DNA from: Rhodospirillales bacterium
Lineage (GTDB): Bacteria; Pseudomonadota; Alphaproteobacteria; BOG-932; Roseiterribacteraceae
Assembly (NCBI GenBank): GCA_028291345.1
Contig: JAQGIF010000012.1
Span: 1-45,752 of the forward strand
DNA: 45,752 bases
Direction of reading: 5' to 3'
The position numbers and the translations under genes are program-made. Under the pieces are notes generated by a model, which worked only from the letters and a program-made list of their open reading frames with translations, was not told the origin of the DNA and did not search any database. Shown here one piece after another: positions 25,583 through 34,189 of the stretch. Numbering within the stretch: position 1 is the first letter of the stretch; each line of letters opens with the position of its first letter.

Positions 25583-25625
25583 ATCGTGAAGACGGGGACA
25601 TCGTTAAGACGGGGACATCGTGAAG
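25583..25625 (+). repeat. 17-base tandem repeat containing the purS start site
   Basis: ATCGTGAAGACGGGGAC (25583-25599) is repeated as ATCGTTAAGACGGGGAC (25600-25616), and ATCGTGAAG begins a third copy (25617-25625) that holds the real GTG start of purS. The same nonamer also covers the purC stop (25564-25572). Each unit carries a GGGG-type ribosome site and a GTG or GTT, so the translation start of purS seems to have been duplicated. The 17-base period puts the copies in different frames. Confidence 0.7.
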
Positions 25626-25865
25626 GCACGCATTGAAATCCGCCTGAAGACGGGCATTCTCGACCCACAGGGCAAAGCCATCGGCGGTGCTCTGGCCGGC
25701 CTGGGGCATGCGGGGTTGGGCGAAGTCCGGCAAGGCAAGCTGATCGAGATCGACCTGCCCGGCATCACTGACAAGGCGGCGGCGGAACAGGAAGTCGCAG
25801 CCATGTGCAGGACGCTGCTCGCCAACCCGGTGACGGAAGACTTCAGGGTCGAGCTTACGGACTGA
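25620..25865 (+). CDS. purS: phosphoribosylformylglycinamidine synthase subunit PurS
   Basis: Small subunit that bridges PurQ and PurL so that ammonia can pass between them. The 81-residue product starts at GTG 25620 (MKARIEIRLKTGILDPQG) and continues with the family pattern GGALAGLGH, VRQGKLIEIDL and ANPVTEDFRVEL. GACGGGGAC just upstream is its ribosome site, part of a tandem repeat. A separate purS implies that PurL is the small form (about 740 aa), and that is what lies at 43192. The glycosylase gene follows 15 bases later. Confidence 0.94.
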   Translation: MKARIEIRLKTGILDPQGKAIGGALAGLGHAGLGEVRQGKLIEIDLPGITDKAAAEQEVAAMCRTLLANPVTEDFRVELTD

Positions 25866-25880
25866 AATCCGTCGACCGCT

Positions 25881-26558
25881 ATGCTTTTGCATGAAACGCC
25901 GCGGATAGCGGCCGGGCTCGATCATCTGATGGCGACGGAGCCGCTGTTCGCCGGCACCGATCTCAGCCGTTTCGAATGGCGCCGGCGCGACCCGGATTTT
26001 GGCGGGCTGATCCGCATGATCCTGGGGCAGCAGGTTTCGGTCCAGGCCGCTGCTGCGATGTGGGCCAAATTGGCGGTGCTGATGCCCCAATCGGACCCGG
26101 CCCTGTTCCTGACGCTGGGCGACCCGCAGCTGGCATCGGCGGGATTCAGCCGGCAGAAGATGCGCTATGGCCGCGCATTGGCTGAGACGTTGACGACCGA
26201 TCCGCCGTTTCTTGCGCGGTTGGGCGACTCCGACGACGAGACCGCCATCAGCACACTGATCCAATTGCCGGGAATAGGCCGTTGGTCCGCGGAGGTCTAT
26301 CTGATGTTTTGCCTCGGACGGCCGGATGTGTGGCCGGTGGGCGATTTAGGGATCGTGCTCGGCGCCCAGTATCTGCTCGGATTACCTGAAAAACCCAAGC
26401 CGGCCGAACTGATTGCGATTGCCGAGCCGTGGAAGCCTCATCGCAGCGCCGCTGCGCTACTGACATGGCATCACTATTCCAGCGTGGCAGCCCAGCATCG
26501 GCGAGAACAGAGGGGCCGGCGGGAACAGAGGGAAGCGTCCAAGGGTTCGGCTCGATAG
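25881..26558 (+). CDS. DNA-3-methyladenine glycosylase II-like (HhH-GPD)
   Basis: Base-excision repair enzyme that removes alkylated purines. The 225-residue protein has the helix-hairpin-helix LIQLPGIGRWSAEVYLMF and the catalytic Asp in WPVGDLGI, as in AlkA-type enzymes; FGGLIRMILGQQVSVQAA is the family N-terminal helix. There is no Fe-S cluster motif and no Ada domain. It starts 15 bases after purS and may be read from the purC-purS transcript, though its function is unrelated. The C-terminal Arg/Glu-rich end is not conserved in my memory. Confidence 0.9.
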   Translation: MLLHETPRIAAGLDHLMATEPLFAGTDLSRFEWRRRDPDFGGLIRMILGQQVSVQAAAAMWAKLAVLMPQSDPALFLTLGDPQLASAGFSRQKMRYGRALAETLTTDPPFLARLGDSDDETAISTLIQLPGIGRWSAEVYLMFCLGRPDVWPVGDLGIVLGAQYLLGLPEKPKPAELIAIAEPWKPHRSAAALLTWHHYSSVAAQHRREQRGRREQREASKGSAR

Positions 26559-26577
26559 ACACTCAGGAGTACGCGCA

Positions 26578-26883
26578 ATGCCCGACGACAGGAGACCTTT
26601 TGACCACAACAGCACGTCCGAATCCCTGAAGGAAATCGTTCCGCCGGTACTGATGGCATTGGGCGCGATCAGCCTATTGCGCACATCGCGGTTTCTCAGC
26701 CTGGTCGCTTTAGGGGCATTCCTGTACGACGTCGCGGTCGCATCAGATGCGAGCCGTAAGGCGCGCGGCCGCGACCTCGCGAGCAGGCAAAGGACAGGCA
26801 AGCTGCTGGACAATGAGATCGAAGATTCCTTTCCCGCCAGCGATCCGCCGTCATTCTCAGGTAGTACCGCCGGCGCGCCGTAA
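26578..26883 (+). CDS. hypothetical small membrane protein with C-terminal SFPASDPPS motif
   Basis: The 101-residue product has a short polar start, one hydrophobic stretch at about 20-55 (VPPVLMALGAISLL ... FLSLVALGAFLYDVAV), a basic middle, and ends with LDNEIEDSFPASDPPSFSG. That acidic-SFPASDPPS tail recurs at the C-terminus of many small proteobacterial proteins, and its role is unknown. AGGAG lies at a good distance before the ATG, so it is likely translated. It sits between the glycosylase and the convergent nadK. I do not recognise a function. Confidence 0.65.
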   Translation: MPDDRRPFDHNSTSESLKEIVPPVLMALGAISLLRTSRFLSLVALGAFLYDVAVASDASRKARGRDLASRQRTGKLLDNEIEDSFPASDPPSFSGSTAGAP

Positions 26884-26907
26884 CCATCGCACACGAAGTG
26901 GGCGAGC

Positions 26908-27696
26908 CTACGGCTGAAACTGTTCCTTCAGCACGCGTTCTTCCAGCGCATGCTGGGGGTCGAACAGCAGGGTCAGCGCAATCGAGCGGTCTTCGATAAT
27001 CTCGACCTCGCGCACATCCCGGACCTCGCTTGAATCCGCGACGGCTGAGACCGGCCGCTTTTCCGCCTCCAGAATTTCAATCTTCACGCGCGCCGTGTGT
27101 TGAAGCAGCGCGCCGCGCCACCGGCGGGGCCGGAACGCGGCAATAGGTGTAATTGCCAGCAGGTTTGCCGCCAGCGGGATGATCGGGCCGCCGATCGACA
27201 GATTATAGGCGGTGCTGCCGGCGGGCGTTGAGACGAGCGCTCCATCGCAGATGAGTTCCTCGAGCCTGACCACGCCGTCGATCGATATCTTGAGCTTGGC
27301 GGTTTGCCGCGTCTGGCGCAGCAGCGATACGTCGTTGATCGCAAGGGCTTCGACCGTTTTGCCGTCCACCCCGCGCGCCGCCATGCGGAGGGGATGGAGC
27401 ACCACGGCGCGGCTACGCGCCACACGCCGGAGAAGCCCATCCTCACGATAGTTATTCATCAAAAAGCCGACTGTGCCGCGATTCATCCCAAAGATCGGCA
27501 CGCGCCGATCCATGTGACGATGCAGCATTTCCAGCATGAATCCATCGCCGCCCAAGGCGACGATGACATCGGCCTTCTCCGGAGGGCAGCCGCCATATCG
27601 ATCCGTCAACTTCAGGCGGGCAGCCTGAGCCTCGGCCGTGTCGGCCGCAACGAAAGCGATCAGCGAACGGTCGGTCTTCTGTGTGTCGCTTTCCAT
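26908..27696 (-). CDS. nadK: NAD kinase
   Basis: Makes NADP from NAD and ATP. From ATG 27696 the protein has 262 residues, the usual size; the open frame extends to 27807 but the extra part is not family-like. Key motifs are [10 protein letters not shown] (nucleotide phosphate loop), NDVSLLR, and [19 protein letters not shown] replaces the common NEVS/NEIA with a conservative change. The gene is divergent from msrB; NADPH supply and methionine sulfoxide repair would make sense together, but the link is only by position. Confidence 0.94.
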   Translation of the reverse strand: MESDTQKTDRSLIAFVAADTAEAQAARLKLTDRYGGCPPEKADVIVALGGDGFMLEMLHRHMDRRVPIFGMNRGTVGFLMNNYREDGLLRRVARSRAVVLHPLRMAARGVDGKTVEALAINDVSLLRQTRQTAKLKISIDGVVRLEELICDGALVSTPAGSTAYNLSIGGPIIPLAANLLAITPIAAFRPRRWRGALLQHTARVKIEILEAEKRPVSAVADSSEVRDVREVEIIEDRSIALTLLFDPQHALEERVLKEQFQP

Positions 27697-27857
27697 AAAC
27701 GTGTTTGTATCGGGGCGCCCGGTGGGTAGCAATGCGAAGCTATGGCGCGGACGTAACCACGGGCGCAGGTCCGTCGAACTAGAAGGCGACGATGGAAATT
27801 TATACATCCTCGCTGTTCGATCCGCCGTATTGTTGGATGAATGAAGGAGATTTCGGG

Positions 27858-28430
27858 ATGATCGATAGAATGAGCCAGCCGGTGTGCCGCCGGGACTTCC
27901 TTCGCGGCGCGACCGTCCTTGCGATCGCCACGGCCGCGTGGCCGATAAGGGGAGTCTTCGCCGACACCGCCGCGGGAATGGTCACTATCGTCCCCTACTC
28001 GGATACGGGCGAGCGCCAGGCGCCTGTCAAGCTTGCGAAGATTGTGATGACCGACGCCGAGTGGAAGGCGAAGTTACCGCGGGCATCCTATGAGGTGGCG
28101 CGCCATGCGGATACCGAGAGGCCGTTCAGCGGTGCGCTGCTGAACGAACACGGCAAAGGCATATTCCGCTGCATCTGCTGCGACACCGCCTTGTTCGATT
28201 CCGCGACGAAGTTCGACTCCCACACGGGCTGGCCGAGCTTCTGGCAACCGATCGCCAAGGAAAATGTCGCCTCGCTGGATGATCGTACGCTGGGCATGGA
28301 CCGCACCGAGGTCAAATGTGCCCGATGCGATGGTCACCTGGGTCATGTCTTCGATGACGGCCCGAAGCCGACCGGTCTGCGCTACTGCATGAACTCCGTG
28401 TCACTCCGCTTCACCCCTATTATAGCCTGA
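27858..28430 (+). CDS. msrB: exported methionine-R-sulfoxide reductase (Tat signal)
   Basis: Repairs R-sulfoxides of methionine. From ATG 27858, after AAGGAGA, it has 190 residues. A twin-arginine signal (CRRDFLRG at 10-17, then a hydrophobic run to VFA near 35) sends it to the periplasm already folded. The MsrB domain has zinc cysteines C105/C108 and C154/C157, [17 protein letters not shown] and the catalytic Cys177 in [11 protein letters not shown]. The place of the usual resolving Cys, before GWPSF, is Thr. msrA follows 14 bases later, so the two stereospecific enzymes form an operon. Confidence 0.93.
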   Translation: MIDRMSQPVCRRDFLRGATVLAIATAAWPIRGVFADTAAGMVTIVPYSDTGERQAPVKLAKIVMTDAEWKAKLPRASYEVARHADTERPFSGALLNEHGKGIFRCICCDTALFDSATKFDSHTGWPSFWQPIAKENVASLDDRTLGMDRTEVKCARCDGHLGHVFDDGPKPTGLRYCMNSVSLRFTPIIA

Positions 28431-28444
28431 GGAAGGATTCTCTG

Positions 28445-29109
28445 ATGTCGAGCCAATTCACGTTGCGCGCCCTCCTGGCCGGTGCCGCCCTGTTGATCGC
28501 GCCGCTAGCCACAGCCTCCACCCTGCCTAACCCGGCTGCAGATGCGCCCCTGGCAACCAATCACGGCAGCAGCAAGGCTGTCCTCGCCGGCGGATGCTTC
28601 TGGGGCCTGCAGGCCGTCTTTCAGCATGTGAAAGGCGTCACCCATGTCACCGCCGGCTATTCGGGCGGTTCTGCGGACACGGCCAGCTATGAGACGGTCA
28701 GCGAAGGCAATACCGGCCACGCCGAATCGGTGGAGGTTACCTATGACCCCGCTCAGGTTACTTTCGGCACGTTGCTGAAAGTCTACTTCGAGATCGCCCA
28801 TGACCCGACCGAATTGAACCGTCAGGGACCGGACACCGGCACGCAGTACCGCTCAGCGATCTTCTTCGCCGCCCCCGAGCAGCAGAAAGTCGCACAGGAC
28901 TATATCGCCCAGCTGGACGCGGCCAAGGCCTTTCCCAAGCCGATCGTCACGCGCGTTGTGCCCCTGAAGGCGTTCTATGCGGCCGAGGCGTATCACCAGG
29001 ATTATGCCACGCTTCATCCCAACCAGCCCTACATCGCCTACTACGATCTGCCGAAGGTCGCGAACCTGCAGAAGGAAATGCCGGAACTCTACGTCGCGCC
29101 GGTGACCAA

Positions 29110-29113
<4 letters not shown>
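28445..29113 (+). CDS. msrA: exported methionine-S-sulfoxide reductase
   Basis: Repairs S-sulfoxides of methionine, complementing MsrB. The 222-residue product begins with a Sec-type signal peptide (hydrophobic 8-23, probable cleavage after ATAS), so it should act in the periplasm. The catalytic site is GGCFWG with Cys51, followed by [17 protein letters not shown] and the conserved QYRSAIFF. Cys51 is the only cysteine in the protein, so it lacks the resolving cysteines usual in MsrA. AAGGAT precedes the start. The 3' end overlaps the convergent reductase gene by four bases. Confidence 0.93.
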
Positions 29114-30093
<980 letters not shown>

Positions 30094-30238
30094 GAAATAC
30101 CTGTCTTGTTGGAGATAGTCAGGCGGATCCGATCATCAGATAGTGCGTCGATCGCGACGCGGCTAGGCACGACGTGCTATGAACCTGTCACGGCAGCAGC
30201 ACGTTGCGGGCCGGCATGATAATCCAAGGACAATTTCG

Positions 30239-30769
30239 ATGACTGAAGAGAAGCGCGGTGGCCCACCCTCACGTGGCGGCCCCGGTGGCGGCAATCGGGA
30301 TAACCGCCCGGGGGGCGGCGGCCGCGGTGGCCCACGCAAAGGCGGCGGTTTCGGGAAAGGCCCGGTCAAGCAGGCGCGGGCGGAAACCTATGAGAGCCTG
30401 AAGGAACTGACCCGCGGTGAGGGCTTCCGGATCGACAAATATGTCGTCGCCGAAAAAGGGACGCACAGGCTGGTGAAAACAGAGTATCGCCTGACCCGCG
30501 AGGGCCTGAAGAGCGTTCAAATGTTCCAGCGGCTGGTCGATGCCCAGGCCGCGGCGATCGCCCCCCTGCCCGAACCGGAACCAGAGCCCGAACCCGTCGA
30601 GGAGATTGCTGCAGACGTGACCGACCCCGTCGAGACCGCGGGCGAAACCACGGATGTCGAGGCAGTCCATGGCGAAGCGCCGGCCGAGCGCGAGTCCGTG
30701 GAGAGCGTGCCCGCCGAAAGTGGTAGCGACTCCGTCGAACATCTTGCGACGGAACGGCCGGCGGACTGA
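30239..30769 (+). CDS. unknown protein with Gly/Arg-rich head and acidic tail
   Basis: The 176-residue product begins at ATG 30239 with AAGGA upstream. Residues 1-42 are RGG-like low complexity (GGPPSRGGPGGGNRDNRPGG), a kind of sequence that often binds RNA. Residues about 45-110 look folded and helical (ETYESLKELTRGEGFRIDKY, THRLVKTEYRLTREGLKSVQ). From about 115 to the end the chain is rich in Glu, Pro, Val and Ala (PEPEPEPEPVEEI) with net negative charge. I do not recognise a family. A second unknown gene begins three bases after its stop. Confidence 0.65.
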   Translation: MTEEKRGGPPSRGGPGGGNRDNRPGGGGRGGPRKGGGFGKGPVKQARAETYESLKELTRGEGFRIDKYVVAEKGTHRLVKTEYRLTREGLKSVQMFQRLVDAQAAAIAPLPEPEPEPEPVEEIAADVTDPVETAGETTDVEAVHGEAPAERESVESVPAESGSDSVEHLATERPAD

Positions 30770-30772
30770 CCT

Positions 30773-31342
30773 GTGCCAAATCGGTTTCCCCCCGGCGCGG
30801 CCGCCTACACCAAGGATGGGCGCCGCTATATCGTAGACGAGGTCGCGGACGGCCTAGTCTATTGTACCGCGTCGGGTGGGGCCGAAACCGAGTTTCCCGA
30901 AGCGCAGCTGATGACAGAGGCCGAGTGGTCCGCGCGCACCGGCGGACGCCGGGATATGCTTTATAGCCGGCTGAAACAGGCAAGGACTTATGTGCCCTAT
31001 AAAGGCGCGCTGGACCGCGGGGGCGCACAACGTCTGTTAACGAAGGCCGAGCAGCTCTTTCCCGGCATCCTGGATTTCGCGGCCTTCACGGTCGCCAGCC
31101 GGGTGCTCAGCGAAAATGGCGACCAGTCCTTCATTCCCGAATTGTCGATCATCAAATGCCGCGAAATCTTCGATGGTGCGCCGGTGGAAACCAGGGCAGC
31201 TCTGCTCGCCGGGTTGCTCGGTACCGCGCCCGACAAGATGGTCAGCGCCGCAGGGATGGGCGACAACATGACCCGCGCCATGATCGATAAAGGCCTGGAT
31301 GTCGCCGCGTTCGATACTTTCGGTTCGCGCCGCCGCCGGTAA
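30773..31342 (+). CDS. conserved-looking hypothetical protein, 189 aa
   Basis: Starts at GTG 30773, three bases after the preceding gene, with only a weak ribosome site, so translation probably depends on coupling. The N-terminal 50 residues suggest a small beta domain (AAYTKDGRRYIVDEVADGLVYC, ETEFPEAQLMTEAEW), the rest is mainly helical (RLLTKAEQLFPGILDFAAFTVASR), and it ends in a basic GSRRRR tail. No signal peptide or membrane segment. I do not recognise a family. The tight pairing with the RGG-rich protein suggests a joint role, possibly with RNA, but that is inference. Confidence 0.6.
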   Translation: MPNRFPPGAAAYTKDGRRYIVDEVADGLVYCTASGGAETEFPEAQLMTEAEWSARTGGRRDMLYSRLKQARTYVPYKGALDRGGAQRLLTKAEQLFPGILDFAAFTVASRVLSENGDQSFIPELSIIKCREIFDGAPVETRAALLAGLLGTAPDKMVSAAGMGDNMTRAMIDKGLDVAAFDTFGSRRRR

Positions 31343-31361
31343 ACTTCGCCCAGTGCGGTGC

Positions 31362-31523
31362 ATGATCCGTCCGGAGTTTTGCGATACGATCAAACGATCA
31401 ATACCCCCGGCGATCCTTGGCATGAACCATCTCGCCAAGCTGCGGCTGTACTTCTCGTTCAAGGAGCAGATGCTGTATGTCACGCCCGCGAACGCCAATT
31501 GGGTCGGCGCGATCGCGGCATGA
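31362..31523 (+). pseudogene. C-terminal fragment of a retropepsin-like aspartic protease
   Basis: A short frame (53 codons from ATG 31362 to TGA 31523) encodes AILGMNHLAKLRLYFSFKEQ followed by MLYVTPANA. This matches the last strand-turn-strand of sphingomonad two-domain retropepsin-like proteins (pattern LGMDHLRKLRLYFAFKE...YVTPA). Nothing before it supplies the DTGA catalytic parts or a signal peptide, so only the tail remains. A longer, also broken, member of the same family lies at 36186-37223. Confidence 0.55.
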
Positions 31524-31611
31524 CGGACGCTCGGCCAAAGGCCGGATTTTTGCCGCTTTGTGTCAATAGGGTCGTCATCCCCCAATCGAAGCGTCACTTC
31601 GGAGCAGCTCC

Positions 31612-32061
31612 ATGAACCGCGCTTATTTGATCCTCCCTGTCAGTCTCTTTGCCCTCTGCGGCGCCGGAGCCCATGCGGGCGACCTGCGCACGATGATGCA
31701 GCAGCCGGGCGAATGGGAAGTGACCATGAGCGGCGGCATCATGCCGACGACGACGCAGAAAGGCTGCTATGCCGGCAACAAGTCGGTCACCGACCTGGTC
31801 AACCGAAACATGAAAGATTGCAGCCAGAAATCCGTGAATATCAGCGGAAACCTGGCAACCGTGGATGCCATCTGCAAGATGCAGAGCGTGCAGGTGACCG
31901 TCCATTCCACCATCCGGCCTACGGGCGAAGCCGCGTTTCACAGCGACAACCAAGTGCAGATCGAAGGCATGAGTGGTATTCCAGGACTGCCCGGCGACAT
32001 TACGATGAGCGTCGACGGCCACCGGACAGGCCCGTGCCAGCCCGGTGAGCGCCAGATGTGA
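31612..32061 (+). CDS. exported DUF3617 protein
   Basis: The 149-residue product has a Sec signal peptide (MNRAYLILPVSLFALCGAGA, probable cleavage after AHA at about 22). The mature part has the DUF3617 pattern: PGEWEVTMSG near the start, a pair of cysteines (GCYAGN and DCSQKS), VDAICKMQSVQVTVHSTI, and TGPCQPGERQM at the end. Such proteins are common in sphingomonads, usually as several copies per genome; they are periplasmic and of unknown function. GGAG lies just before the ATG. Confidence 0.85.
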   Translation: MNRAYLILPVSLFALCGAGAHAGDLRTMMQQPGEWEVTMSGGIMPTTTQKGCYAGNKSVTDLVNRNMKDCSQKSVNISGNLATVDAICKMQSVQVTVHSTIRPTGEAAFHSDNQVQIEGMSGIPGLPGDITMSVDGHRTGPCQPGERQM

Positions 32062-32071
32062 TCCTTTACGC

Positions 32072-33436
32072 CTAACGGCCGCGGATACCGATCAGCGATA
32101 TCAGCGCCGCCAACGCCAACAGCCCGCCGGAAATCGATACGGCGGCGTGAAGGCCGGGGACGATGGCCTCATGGGCCTTGCCGACCAGCGAACCGAACGC
32201 GGCGACACCCACCGCGCCACCGGCTTGGCGGGCGGTATTGAGAACGCCGGATGCGGTGCCGGAGAACTTGCGCTCGACGCTCGACAACAGCGCCGTGGTC
32301 ATGGCGGGAACGCCTGTACCCATGCCCAGCGGGATCAGCAGGAAGCCTGGCACCATCAACCAATAGGGCGTGGCCTCGTCCAATATGCGCAGCAACAGAT
32401 AGCCACCGGCGGCGAGAAGGAATCCGGCAGTCATCGGCAGGCGCGAGCCAAACCGCCCGACCAGCGCACCGGCTGCGACGTTGGATAGGATGAAAGTCGC
32501 TGTTAGCGGCAGGAACGCCAATCCGGCCGCTAACACGCCGTATCCCCGCGCCTGCTGCAGATAGAGGCTGAGCACGAAAATCGTGCCGTAATAGGACAGG
32601 TTGACCAGTATCCCGACCGCGACCGCGCTGCTGAAGGTTCGGTTGCGGAAGAAAGACAACGGCAGCATGGGGTTGCCGCTACGCGCCTCGACAAACATAA
32701 ACACGATCGCGGCTGCGGCGCCGACCGCAAAGCTGCCCTGCACCAATCCGTCGTTCCAGCCGCGCGGCCCCATCTCGATGGTCCCGCCGGTTAGGCCGAT
32801 CAGCGCGAGAATCGCCAGCGCCTGTCCTGGCAGGTCGAGATGCCGCCCCCGGCCGTTGCGCGGCGTCTCGGGCACGTAGCGCATGGTCAGCGCGATGCCG
32901 ATCGCCACCAGCGGCAGATTGACGAGGAAGATGCTGCGCCAGCCGAACCAGCCGATCAAGAAACCGCCGGTGACCGGACCGGCCGCGATCGAGATCCCAC
33001 CCGCCGCCGTCCACAAGCCGATGGCCCGAGCGCGTACCTTCGCATTGTCACCGCAGGCATGGGCCAGCAGTGCCAGGGAAGGCGGCACCAGCGCGGAAGC
33101 GCCGATGCCCTGCACCGCACGCGCTACGACCAGCGCCGCTGCGTTCGGCGCGACGCCGCAGGCGAGCGACGCCATTGCGAATAGCACGAACCCAGCAATA
33201 TAGACCCGCTTGGCGCCCAGCCGATCGCCAAGCGCGCCCGCCGAAAGCAGTAGCGAGGCGAACAACAGGGCATAGGCGTCGACCACCCATTGCAGCCCGG
33301 AAACCGATGCCGGTAGGGCCGTACCCATGCTAGCCAGAGCGACATTGACGATGGTGACATCGAGCTGGGAGACGACAAACCCGAAGCTGGTCGCGACGAT
33401 GATCCAATTGAGGGGGGCCGTGGGCGTTTTGCTCAT
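32072..33436 (-). CDS. MFS drug/solute exporter (DHA2 / EmrB-QacA type)
   Basis: A 454-residue inner-membrane transporter from ATG 33436 (frame open to 33523; an ATG at 33475 is possible). Landmarks are LDVTIVNVALASMG in helix 1, GDRLGAKRVYIAG between helices 2 and 3, and GGFLIGWFGWRSIFLVNLP around helix 5 (antiporter motif C region). About 13-14 membrane helices can be counted, as in the DHA2 group of proton-driven drug exporters. It is divergent from the truncated ArsR-type regulator at 33647, a typical regulator-pump pair, so expression may now be unregulated. Confidence 0.9.
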   Translation of the reverse strand: MSKTPTAPLNWIIVATSFGFVVSQLDVTIVNVALASMGTALPASVSGLQWVVDAYALLFASLLLSAGALGDRLGAKRVYIAGFVLFAMASLACGVAPNAAALVVARAVQGIGASALVPPSLALLAHACGDNAKVRARAIGLWTAAGGISIAAGPVTGGFLIGWFGWRSIFLVNLPLVAIGIALTMRYVPETPRNGRGRHLDLPGQALAILALIGLTGGTIEMGPRGWNDGLVQGSFAVGAAAAIVFMFVEARSGNPMLPLSFFRNRTFSSAVAVGILVNLSYYGTIFVLSLYLQQARGYGVLAAGLAFLPLTATFILSNVAAGALVGRFGSRLPMTAGFLLAAGGYLLLRILDEATPYWLMVPGFLLIPLGMGTGVPAMTTALLSSVERKFSGTASGVLNTARQAGGAVGVAAFGSLVGKAHEAIVPGLHAAVSISGGLLALAALISLIGIRGR

Positions 33437-33611
33437 AGCCGTATTTTTACGGGTTGAATCAAGATAATTATTCATCGGTGGGTGAACTGTTCTGGGCGTG
33501 CCGCGACGCGAGGAGGCGGCCACAATGGAGCCGCGACCGTGCCATGAAGTTCTCCCGCCGTCCTGTCGGATCGGGCAAAGCTGTCATGCGCAGCGACATC
33601 GTGACTGGCTA

Positions 33612-33639
33612 TTATTCACGATTGCCATTTATTCACGAT
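33612..33639. repeat. paired direct repeats in the MFS/regulator gap
   Basis: TTATTCACGAT occurs at 33612-33622 and again at 33629-33639, 17 bases apart, with a related TTATTCATCG at 33469-33478 next to the MFS start. They may be operator sites of the lost regulator or the edge of a small rearrangement. The rest of the 210-base gap holds no gene that I can identify. Confidence 0.5.
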
Positions 33640-33646
33640 CGGATGA

Positions 33647-34045
33647 ACCATCCCCGCGAACGCGCCGCCCGCGCGGTTTTACAATGTCACCGACGCAGGC
33701 CGGCACTGGTTCGCCGATTTCGGCATCGCGGCGCAAACGACCCGCGCAGGGCGTCGACCGCTCGCTCGGCGTTGCCTGGATTGGACTGAGCGCCGCCATC
33801 ATCTGGCAGGACCGCTGGGCGTCCAGCTGTTGTCCCGTCTAGAGGCCCTCGGCTGGGTCGACCGCAACGGGACAACCCGCGCCGTCACCATGACGCGGGC
33901 GGGAGCCGAGGGGCTTCGTCACCGCCTTTGCATCGATTGGGATGAGACCGGTATCATCCGAGCAGCCTGGCTTTCCCGTCAGGCAGCTGCGAAACGTTGT
34001 GGTCGCGGGGCCTTCATCATTTTGGCCGGCTTCGCACGTCTATAG
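33647..34045 (+). pseudogene. C-terminal half of an ArsR-family transcriptional regulator
   Basis: The frame 33647-34045 is open directly after a TGA and encodes FYNVTDAGRHWFADFGI, then RCLDWTERRHHLAGPLGVQL and LSRLEALGWVDR. These are the C-terminal hallmarks of a group of winged-helix ArsR-type regulators of about 230 residues (DWSERR-x-HLAG-x-LG-x-x-LL). The N-terminal helix-turn-helix half is not found in any frame between here and the divergent MFS gene, and there is no usable start or ribosome site. The last 30 residues (from WLSRQ) are also unlike the family. It is most likely a beheaded regulator of the adjacent MFS pump. Confidence 0.65.
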
Positions 34046-34189
34046 CCATGGGGAAAAGGCCCTTTACCTGTCTGCCGGCGACGCGAAGTGACGTTGACGG
34101 AGTGCAGACTCACTTGCGGCGTTAACGACCGGTCAAGCCCGACCATTAACAAAATAGCGTAATTCAGAGGCCTAGCGCCCTCTGGCGCC

